13,986 nucleotides of DNA from UBA6921 sp031370545 (GTDB lineage Bacteria; Pseudomonadota; Gammaproteobacteria; SG8-11), in contig JANMQQ010000057.1 in assembly GCA_031370545.1 (NCBI GenBank), positions 1 through 13,986 on the forward strand, read 5' to 3'. The notes beneath the pieces were generated by a model, which had not been told where the DNA came from, made no database searches, and worked only from the letters and a program-made list of their open reading frames with translations. Positions 1 through 5,801 of the stretch are shown here, piece by piece. Position 1 is the stretch's first letter; the number at the start of each line of letters is the position of its first letter. Both the position numbers and the translations under genes were made by a program.

Positions 1-303
1 ATGTTCGCTGCGTAATTTGAATGACGCGGCGACCAAACGCAGCAAATCTTCGGCTTCATTTTGGGTGGACGCCAGATGGGCGACCACGACGCTCTGTGGA
101 TCAATCTGAGATAGCAGCTTGTGCGACAAGGTGGTTTTGCCGGTGCCCGGGGCGCCGGTGATAACAACGAAACCTTCGGCTTGATTGAGGCCGTACAACA
201 AATAAGACAGCGCGCGTTTGTGACCGGCGCTCGGATAGAAAAATTGTGGATCCGGGCTGAGGCGGAAAGGTTTTGCGTTGAGGTTGTAAAACGCTTCGTA
301 CAC
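1..303 (-). CDS. XrtA/PEP-CTERM system-associated ATPase, N-terminal part (cut by window start)
   Basis: Partial leftward gene; 101 residues are visible. It opens (V)YEAFYNLNAKPF followed by SPDPQFFYPS, the typical start of the ExeA/GspA-like AAA ATPases found in exosortase/EPS loci. A complete Walker A, GAPGTGKTT, lies at residues 50-58; Walker B and the rest are outside the window. I chose the GTG start at 303-301 because it puts the family N-terminus exactly at residue 1, and an in-frame TAG lies a short way upstream with no ATG between. By family knowledge these cytoplasmic ATPases accompany XrtA and the polysaccharide chain-length and export proteins; their exact role in EPS export is not settled. 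The gene is divergent from epsB and is preceded by an extended -10 promoter at 347-355. A general ExeA-like ATPase is the alternative, but the neighbours favour the PEP-CTERM subfamily. Confidence 0.85.
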   Translation of the reverse strand, partial: MYEAFYNLNAKPFRLSPDPQFFYPSAGHKRALSYLLYGLNQAEGFVVITGAPGTGKTTLSHKLLSQIDPQSVVVAHLASTQNEAEDLLRLVAASFKLRSEH

Positions 304-346
304 AGATTCGAACTCGTTGCAGTGGATAGCTAACTATCGGCGGTCG

Positions 347-355
347 ATTATAGCA
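347..355 (-). promoter_or_regulatory. Extended -10 promoter for the ATPase gene
   Basis: Read leftward, the sequence is TGCTATAAT, a perfect sigma-70 -10 hexamer (complement of 347-352) with the TGN extension (353-355). The best -35 at usual spacing is only about 3/6 (CCGATA, 18-base spacer), as expected where the extended -10 compensates. Transcription would start near 340, leaving a leader of about 37 bases before the GTG at 303. The match is seen directly; activity is inferred. Confidence 0.55.
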
Positions 356-390
356 TCAGCTCACGTAGCGTATCGGCTGATGATGACATG

Positions 391-405
391 CTCCCAACTT
401 GGGAG
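391..405. repeat. Perfect 15-base palindrome CTCCCAA-C-TTGGGAG
   Basis: Seven-base arms flank a single central C. It lies about 40 bases upstream of the leftward promoter at 347-355, a position compatible with an activator or repressor site for the ATPase gene. As RNA it could form only a 5-bp stem with an AACTT loop and has no following T-run, so an operator is likelier than a terminator. No known regulator is recognised. Confidence 0.45.
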
Positions 406-460
406 CCGGGATGACTAAATCCTGAATTATTCGTTGCCTGCGTGATTTTATCGGCGCAAG

Positions 461-512
461 CGGTGTTTGGCATCAGTGTGAATTTCACACCAGCCAAACG
501 GTAATAACACCG
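461..512. repeat. Nested inverted repeat with central palindrome GTGTGAATTTCACAC
   Basis: The core at 476-490 is a perfect 15-base palindrome (GTGTGAA-T-TTCACAC). It is framed by GTTTGGC (465-471) and GCCAAAC (493-499), and further out by CGGTGTT (461-467) and AACACCG (506-512), which overlaps the middle arm. Left and right spacers are unequal (4 and 2 bases inside; 6 bases between the right arms). The layout fits a binding site for a dimeric or higher-order regulator, or a cruciform/RNA hairpin. The core resembles a CRP half-site pair but the spacing is 3 rather than 6, so it is not a canonical CRP box. Confidence 0.55.
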
Positions 513-610
513 AAACGCTAACACGCGCACTTTTTGTTACCATACTCGCCTTCAATTGCGGCTGTGTTTAGCAGCAGCAGAAATAATCATCACCGCTACA
601 GTCGTTGGCC

Positions 611-638
611 ACTCTCACGTTCAGAACGCCGTGTGAGT
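611..638 (+). repeat. Imperfect hairpin in the epsB upstream region
   Basis: Arms ACTCTCACG (611-619) and CGTGTGAGT (630-638) pair in 8 of 9 positions, with one T:T mismatch and a 10-base loop. It lies about 80 bases before the epsB start and is not followed by a T-run, so it is not an intrinsic terminator. It could be a leader-RNA structure or an operator; its right arm abuts the weak -10-like GATAAT at 642-647. Confidence 0.35.
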
Positions 639-647
639 GTCGATAAT
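620..647 (+). promoter_or_regulatory. Weak candidate promoter for epsB
   Basis: TTCAGA (620-625, 4/6 to the -35 consensus) and GATAAT (642-647, 5/6 to -10) are separated by 16 bases. Transcription would start near 654 and give a leader of about 65 bases including the hairpin at 684-698. This is the best sigma-70-like match I could find by eye on the rightward strand of the spacer; chance occurrence is quite possible. Confidence 0.25.
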
Positions 648-683
648 CGGGATGGGCTCGAAGTCCAGGTTGTCATCCCACGT

Positions 684-698
684 GTGCGTCAGTCGCAC
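684..698 (+). repeat. Small perfect hairpin just upstream of the epsB ribosome site
   Basis: GTGCG (684-688) and CGCAC (694-698) enclose the loop TCAGT. The hairpin ends 6 bases before the GGAGG at 705-709, so it could affect ribosome access, but a 5-bp stem may be chance. Confidence 0.3.
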
Positions 699-704
699 CT
701 AATT

Positions 705-709
705 GGAGG
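705..709 (+). promoter_or_regulatory. Ribosome binding site GGAGG of epsB
   Basis: GGAGG sits 9 bases before the ATG at 719. It favours this start over the in-frame ATG at 776, whose upstream sequence has only a weak GAGG at greater distance. Confidence 0.65.
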
Positions 710-718
710 ACACATCCC

Positions 719-2173
719 ATGACCGCCTTCAGTTTTTCCCAACGAGCAGCTTCGACATTGAGGTTTGTAGGCACGATGGCAACAGTTCGGCTTTTCAAAC
801 AATACATTCCTGCGCCGTTTATTTTGCTGGCGCTGATTGAGTTTGGCATTTATGCAGTGTCGGTGGTGTTGGCGGTGGAAGTGCGCTTTTTCGGCAACAG
901 CAATCTGGTGCCACAAAGTGTCGGCACGGTGGCTCCCAAGGCACTTCTATTTGCTGTGGTGATGCTGATTTCTGCTATTTCTATGGGACTCTACAAGCGT
1001 TCGTTTCGTGAAGGCATCTCCGGCATTTTAGTACGTATCGTTATCAGTTTTGCTCTGGCCATGCTGATGATCAGCCTGGTGTTTTATATCATCCCGGACT
1101 TGTTTATGGGCCGCGGCCTGCTGGGTATCGCGCTGGCGCTGTCATTCGCTGGCGTGGTCATTTCGCGCACTGCGTTTTTTTCGGTGCTCGACCATGACAC
1201 ATTTAAACGTCGTGTTCTGGTACTGGGGTCCGGCAAGCGTGCCGCCACTATGGCGCAGCTGCGTCGACGCGTGGATCATCGCGGCTTTTTCATTGTCGGT
1301 TTCGTGCATATCAACGGTGAAACTGACAGCGTGGACAAACAACGCATCATCGCCAGCGACTCCAACCTGATTGCGCTGGCGCAGCGCTATGAAGCGGATG
1401 AAGTCGTGGTGGCGATGGATGACCGGCGACGCGGATTTCCGGTGCATGAATTGCTCGATTGCAAAATGAGCGGCATCGAGGTGGTCGACCTGCAAACCTT
1501 TTTCGAGCGCGAAACCGGCAAGCTGCGGCTGGACTGCATGCATCCGAGCTGGATGATTTTTTCCGATGGATTCGGACAAAGCCCATTGCAGGATTACATC
1601 AAGCGGTTCTTTGATTTGGTGGTCAGTGCGACGTTATTGCTGCTCACGTTTCCGATCATGATCGTGACCGCCATCGCCATTGTTGTTGAGGATCGTGGCC
1701 CGATTTTTTTCCGCCAGGTACGCGTCGGGCAAAACGGCAAGTTGTTTCACGTGATCAAGTTCCGCAGCATGGGCGTCGACGCAGAAAAGGATGGCAAAGC
1801 GCGTTGGGCACAGAAGAACGACTCGCGCGTCACGTGCGTTGGCAGCTTTATCCGCGCGGTACGTATCGACGAATTGCCACAGATTTTCAACGTTCTGCGC
1901 GGCAGCATGAGCTTTGTCGGCCCACGCCCGGAACGTCCCGAATTTGTCGAGAAGCTGTCAGTCACCATTCCCTATTTTTCGGAACGTCATCGCGTCAAAC
2001 CGGGCATCACCGGCTGGGCGCAAATTCGATATCCGTACGGGGCATCGGAAAATGATGCCATGGAAAAATTGCAATACGACTTGTACTACGCAAAAAACCA
2101 CAACCTGTTTTTGGATCTCACCGTACTGCTGCAAACCGGAGAAGTGATCTTGTTTGGGCAGGGCGCGCGCTGA
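719..2173 (+). CDS. epsB: PEP-CTERM-associated sugar transferase, EpsB type (initiating phosphoglycosyl transferase)
   Basis: Inner-membrane enzyme predicted to transfer a sugar-1-phosphate from a nucleotide sugar to undecaprenyl phosphate, the first step of exopolysaccharide repeat-unit assembly. The 484 residues show about four N-terminal membrane helices (roughly 31-53, 68-90, 100-121, 125-145), a nucleotide-binding-like middle domain (about 160-275), a further helix (about 290-312) and the C-terminal bacterial sugar transferase domain. The latter has KFRSM at 347-351, RIDELPQ with the Asp-Glu pair at 384-385, GPRPERP from 401, and KPGITGWAQI. The order matches the family that co-occurs with PrsK, PrsR and PrsT and is homologous to Methylobacillus EpsB. 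The sugar donor cannot be read from the sequence. The 719 start has a strong GGAGG; ATG 776 would drop 19 residues and give a family-like N-terminus (MATVRLFKQY), so it remains possible. Confidence 0.93.
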   Translation: MTAFSFSQRAASTLRFVGTMATVRLFKQYIPAPFILLALIEFGIYAVSVVLAVEVRFFGNSNLVPQSVGTVAPKALLFAVVMLISAISMGLYKRSFREGISGILVRIVISFALAMLMISLVFYIIPDLFMGRGLLGIALALSFAGVVISRTAFFSVLDHDTFKRRVLVLGSGKRAATMAQLRRRVDHRGFFIVGFVHINGETDSVDKQRIIASDSNLIALAQRYEADEVVVAMDDRRRGFPVHELLDCKMSGIEVVDLQTFFERETGKLRLDCMHPSWMIFSDGFGQSPLQDYIKRFFDLVVSATLLLLTFPIMIVTAIAIVVEDRGPIFFRQVRVGQNGKLFHVIKFRSMGVDAEKDGKARWAQKNDSRVTCVGSFIRAVRIDELPQIFNVLRGSMSFVGPRPERPEFVEKLSVTIPYFSERHRVKPGITGWAQIRYPYGASENDAMEKLQYDLYYAKNHNLFLDLTVLLQTGEVILFGQGAR

Positions 2174-2198
2174 TTTCCACGGAGATACATACGTGCTG

Positions 2199-2222
2199 CT
2201 TGGGGTCGCGTGCAACCCCAAG
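2199..2222 (+). repeat. 8-bp perfect stem-loop between epsB and prsK
   Basis: CTTGGGGT (2199-2206) and ACCCCAAG (2215-2222) pair perfectly around an 8-base loop. The stem is strong, but ACGCC rather than a T-run follows, so it is not a classical intrinsic terminator. It lies 26 bases after the epsB stop and could protect the epsB mRNA end, attenuate read-through into prsK, or be a protein site. Confidence 0.5.
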
Positions 2223-2317
2223 ACGCCATCGCCCATCGTGCCATTTCTCCCGCTGCGCACTGATTCTGTTCGCATCTGAAATTATTCCCGTTCACGTTGT
2301 TCCAGCCGGTGGTGCTC

Positions 2318-4435
2318 ATGGTTGACATTGCCTTGTCCGGGTATGTTTTCGCTGCGTTGGCGTTTGCCGTCCTCGCGGCATTGATGACGATAAACCAGCG
2401 TCGCGAGCATGTGGGTCTCGCGTTGATTACCGCCGCGACCGCCAGTTCACTGTGGGCGGCCGTCCTCGCCTGGCAGGTGTATTCAGCGGGAGGGTTCGCC
2501 GTATCGCCACGCATCTGGTTTGCAGTGGAGTTGGCCCGTGATGCCGGGTTGTTGACTTTTTTGATCGCACTTCTCCATCGTTCGGCGTCCAGCATCGAGT
2601 CAGCTCAACGCTGGGTCCGCGCCCTGAAAGGTATTGTCGCTGTTGTTGCGATTTCTGCTGTGGCAGTGACGGTGGCCGAGCTCGCCACCTTATCAGGGCA
2701 CAGTTTCAATTTACGCGCCTATGCAGTCGCTGTGTTCCTGATATTGTCAATTCTTGGTCTACTACTGATCGAGCAAATATTTCGCGGCACTCCCGCCGAA
2801 CAGCGCTGGGCCATCAAGTTTCTCTGCCTGGGTGTCGGCGGCGCCTTCGCCTTTGACTTTTACATGTATGCCGAGGCTTTGTTATTTCATGTCATCGACG
2901 CCGACGTGTGGGGTGCGCGTGGCTACGTGAATGCCGTGGTGGTGGTGCCGATGCTGGCCATTTCTGCTGCACGCAATCCGCAGTGGACCGCTCATGTCGT
3001 GGTGTCACGACAAATGATATTTCACTCGGTCACATTTCTGGGAACAGGTCTTTATTTACTCGCCATGGCCTCGGTGGGTTACTACATTCGCACCGTGGGT
3101 GGCGAATTCGGGACGGTGGGGCAAACAGTATTTCTGTTCAGTGCGCTGGTGCTGCTGTTGGTGCTGATGTTTTCCGGCGAGCTGCGCGCCCGCAGCAAAG
3201 TATTTTTCAACAAACATTTTTTTCGGTCGAAGTACGACTACCGGGAAGAATGGTTGCGCATCACCGACGCGCTGTCCGAATCCGACGCGCCGACAGATAC
3301 TTCGTTGGTAGAGCGTGCGCTGGTCGCGCTGGCGCAAGTGGTTGAGAGTACCGGAGGGGTCTTGTATCAACGCAAAACCGGCGGCTACGCAGTGGTCGCA
3401 ACCTTGAACATGACCGCCCCCGTGGGAAATACGCTGGCGCACAATGCGCCGTTGATACGGTTTATGGCGGAGAAACACTGGGTGATTAATTTGGATGAAT
3501 ACACCCGGATGCCCGAACGTTACGTTGATCTTGCCTTGCCGGACGGCTTGATCAAGAACACGCGTGCCTGGGTTGTCGTGCCGCTGTTTCACCATGCGAC
3601 CTTGTTTGGATTCGCCGTGCTGGCGCAACCCCGCGCACCCTTGGCATTAAATTGGGAGATTCGCGACATGTTGTTAATGACCGGTCGGCATATTGCGAGT
3701 CATCTGGCGTTGCTCGAAACCAACGAGGCGTTGATTGAAGCGCGCCAGTTCGAGGCATTTAACCGGCTCTCCGCTTATGTCGTTCACGACCTGAAAAATC
3801 TGGTTGCGCAGCTTTCGCTGCTGGTGTCGAACGCCGCGCGCCACCGCGACAATCCAGCGTTTGTAGACGATGCCATTCAGACCGTGTCGAACGCCGCCGA
3901 CAAAATGAATAAGCTACTCGGACAGCTACGCAAAGGTCGCATGGAAGCCGGTGACGCGAAGCGTGTTAGCGTGCATGCGCTGGTGCATGACGCAGTACGT
4001 CGGCGCGCCATGCAAACACCCGCCCCGACGGCGTTGCTGGAGGGAGCCGATGCCGTGGTGCTGGCGAACCCCGAACGCCTGACGGCGGTGCTGGAACACT
4101 TGATTCAAAATGCTCAAGAAGCGACCCCTGAGGGCGGTGTGGTCGGAGTACGCGTGACCACGGACAGCACCAGCGTGACTATCGCGATCATCGACAGCGG
4201 CTGCGGCATGGATGAAAATTTCTTGCGTGATCAATTATTCAAGCCATTTCAAACCACCAAAGGCAATGCGGGTATGGGGATTGGAGTATACGAAAGCCGC
4301 GAATTTGTGCAGGCTATCGGCGGTCGGCTTGATGTGACCAGTATGCCGGGTCAGGGCACGACATTCAGCCTGCATCTGCCGGTGTATGGCGTAAACCGGA
4401 ATGCAACGGCGGAATTGTCGTTAGACGCAGGATAA
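2318..4435 (+). CDS. prsK: PEP-CTERM system histidine kinase PrsK
   Basis: Inner-membrane sensor kinase, partner of PrsR encoded next to it. From the ATG at 2318 it has 705 residues. The first ~300 form a series of about eight or nine hydrophobic helices with no large periplasmic loop, so the signal may be sensed in or near the membrane. A GAF-like region follows (about 330-470). The dimerisation/phosphoacceptor segment has VVHDLKNL with His490; the ATPase domain shows the N-box LIQNAQEAT (Asn598), G1 DSGCGMD (Asp626), F-box-like FKPFQTTK, and G2 GMGIG. All catalytic motifs look intact. A frame-consistent TTG at 2297 adds seven residues, but ATG 2318 has GGTGG upstream and begins directly at the first helix. 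The stop lies 4 bases before prsR. By family knowledge PrsK/PrsR occur only with exosortase/PEP-CTERM systems and control their expression. Confidence 0.93.
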   Translation: MVDIALSGYVFAALAFAVLAALMTINQRREHVGLALITAATASSLWAAVLAWQVYSAGGFAVSPRIWFAVELARDAGLLTFLIALLHRSASSIESAQRWVRALKGIVAVVAISAVAVTVAELATLSGHSFNLRAYAVAVFLILSILGLLLIEQIFRGTPAEQRWAIKFLCLGVGGAFAFDFYMYAEALLFHVIDADVWGARGYVNAVVVVPMLAISAARNPQWTAHVVVSRQMIFHSVTFLGTGLYLLAMASVGYYIRTVGGEFGTVGQTVFLFSALVLLLVLMFSGELRARSKVFFNKHFFRSKYDYREEWLRITDALSESDAPTDTSLVERALVALAQVVESTGGVLYQRKTGGYAVVATLNMTAPVGNTLAHNAPLIRFMAEKHWVINLDEYTRMPERYVDLALPDGLIKNTRAWVVVPLFHHATLFGFAVLAQPRAPLALNWEIRDMLLMTGRHIASHLALLETNEALIEARQFEAFNRLSAYVVHDLKNLVAQLSLLVSNAARHRDNPAFVDDAIQTVSNAADKMNKLLGQLRKGRMEAGDAKRVSVHALVHDAVRRRAMQTPAPTALLEGADAVVLANPERLTAVLEHLIQNAQEATPEGGVVGVRVTTDSTSVTIAIIDSGCGMDENFLRDQLFKPFQTTKGNAGMGIGVYESREFVQAIGGRLDVTSMPGQGTTFSLHLPVYGVNRNATAELSLDAG

Positions 4436-4439
4436 AAAA

Positions 4440-5801
4440 ATGGCGAAAGAAAAGCTTAAAACTTTGTTGGTAGTTGAAGATGATCCGGGTTTGCAGAGTC
4501 AGCTGCGCTGGTCGTTCGACAGCTACGAGGTGGTGGTGGCCGAGAACCGCGCAGCCGCCATCGTGCAATTGCGACGTTTCGAACCGCACGTCGTGACATT
4601 GGATTTGGGCCTGCCGCCCGACGCGGCGAATGCAACCGAGGGGCTGGCGACGCTGGAAGAGATGCTACGGTTGGCGCCGTATACCAAAGTTATTGTCGTG
4701 ACCGGGAACGATGAGCGCGAGAATGCGCTGCGCGCGGTGGCCGCAGGTGCCTACGATTACTATCAAAAGCCGGTGGATGCGCGAATGCTCGGCTTGATTG
4801 TCGCGCGCGCCTTTCATCTGTACGAACTCGAAGAAGAAAACCGCCGCCTGGCGCAAAGCGGCCGGGAGTCGCCGCTGGGCGGAATCGTTGCAGCCAGCTC
4901 AGGCATGCTCAAGCTGTGTAGAACCATCGAAAAAATCGCACCTACCGATGTCACCACGCTTATTCTTGGCGAAAGCGGTACCGGCAAAGAGCTGGTTGCA
5001 CGTGCGTTGCACGCGCTCAGTCGGCGTGCGGAGCGTCCATTTGTCGCAATCAATTGCGCAGCAATCCCCGAGAATTTACTGGAAAGCGAGCTGTTCGGTT
5101 ACGAGAAAGGCGCGTTCACCGGCGCGGCAAAACAAACCAGGGGCAAGATCGAATACGCCGAAGGCGGAACCTTTTTTCTGGACGAAGTGGGCGACCTGCC
5201 GCTGTCATTGCAAGCGAAAATCCTGCGCTTTTTGCAGGAGCGGGTGATTGAGCGCGTGGGTGGACGAGTGGAAATTCCGGTGGATGTACGCGTTATCTGT
5301 GCGACCCATCGCGAATTGCCGACGCAGATCGCCGACGGACTTTTTCGTGAAGATTTGTATTACCGTATCAGCGAAATCACCCTGGCGGTGCCGCCGCTGC
5401 GCAATCGCGACGGTGATGTGCTGGTGCTGGCGCGCGCGCTGCTCGGTCGTTTTAGCGAGGAGCACAAACGCGGCGAGGTGCGTGGCTTCAGCACCGATGC
5501 GCTGGCCGCATTGGAAAATCATCTCTGGCCCGGCAACGTGCGTGAGCTGGAAAACAAAATCAAACGCGCGGTAATCATGGCGGAAGGCAATTTAATTAGC
5601 GTCGAAGATCTCGATCTGGTGATGACCGATGCACCGCCTGCAGATACATTGAACCTGCGTCAGGTGCGCGACGAAGCAGAATTCAAAGCGGTGCAACGTG
5701 CGCTGGCACATACTGATCACAATATTTCGCAGGCGGCGGATTTGCTGGGTATAAGTCGGCCGACGCTGTATGACTTGATGAACAAATTTGGATTGAAATG
5801 A
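4440..5801 (+). CDS. prsR: PEP-CTERM system response regulator PrsR (sigma-54 activator)
   Basis: Cytoplasmic NtrC-type regulator of 453 residues with three domains in order. The receiver has the acidic pair Asp14-Asp15, phosphoacceptor Asp55 in VVTLDLGLPP, Thr88 and Lys110. The AAA+ sigma-54 interaction domain has Walker A GESGTGKE from 177, the sigma-54 contact loop GAFTGA at 224-229, and Walker B FFLDE with Asp248-Glu249. The C-terminal Fis-type helix-turn-helix covers about 428-453 (NISQAADLLGISRPTLYDL). Every key residue is present, so it should be a working sigma-54-dependent activator phosphorylated by PrsK. AGGA at 4429-4432 precedes the ATG by 7 bases, inside the end of prsK. Its stop overlaps the prsT start by 4 bases (ATGA). 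Its targets are expected to be EPS and PEP-CTERM genes with -24/-12 promoters; I see none in this window. Confidence 0.95.
   Translation: MAKEKLKTLLVVEDDPGLQSQLRWSFDSYEVVVAENRAAAIVQLRRFEPHVVTLDLGLPPDAANATEGLATLEEMLRLAPYTKVIVVTGNDERENALRAVAAGAYDYYQKPVDARMLGLIVARAFHLYELEEENRRLAQSGRESPLGGIVAASSGMLKLCRTIEKIAPTDVTTLILGESGTGKELVARALHALSRRAERPFVAINCAAIPENLLESELFGYEKGAFTGAAKQTRGKIEYAEGGTFFLDEVGDLPLSLQAKILRFLQERVIERVGGRVEIPVDVRVICATHRELPTQIADGLFREDLYYRISEITLAVPPLRNRDGDVLVLARALLGRFSEEHKRGEVRGFSTDALAALENHLWPGNVRELENKIKRAVIMAEGNLISVEDLDLVMTDAPPADTLNLRQVRDEAEFKAVQRALAHTDHNISQAADLLGISRPTLYDLMNKFGLK

Larger units (their letters stand above)
304..718. other. Divergent intergenic region between the ATPase gene and epsB
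   Basis: This 415-base spacer has no credible gene; the short open frames inside it have no homology I recognise and no convincing ribosome site. From left to right it holds the leftward extended -10 promoter (347-355), a 15-base perfect palindrome (391-405), a nested inverted repeat (461-512) around a second 15-base palindrome (476-490), an imperfect hairpin (611-638), a weak rightward -10-like GATAAT (642-647), a small perfect hairpin (684-698), and the epsB Shine-Dalgarno sequence (705-709). The number of palindromes suggests a regulated divergent promoter region. Confidence 0.7.

Noticed and set aside
467..482. Sigma-54 promoter starting at TTGGCAT
   Set aside because: The -24-like element has AA instead of GC at the -12 position.
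476..490. CRP site
   Set aside because: The half-sites TGTGA and TCACA are present but separated by 3 bases, not 6, so it does not match the CRP dimer spacing.
348..530. Leftward open frame of 60 codons in the divergent spacer
   Set aside because: It runs across both palindromes and the extended -10 promoter, has no recognisable domain or ribosome site, and its composition is unlike the real genes.
534..722. Rightward open frame of 62 codons before epsB
   Set aside because: No convincing start signal or family resemblance; it covers both leader hairpins and the epsB ribosome site.
2297..2317. TTG start for prsK
   Set aside because: It adds only seven residues before the first helix, whereas ATG 2318 has a GGTGG upstream and gives the usual N-terminus.
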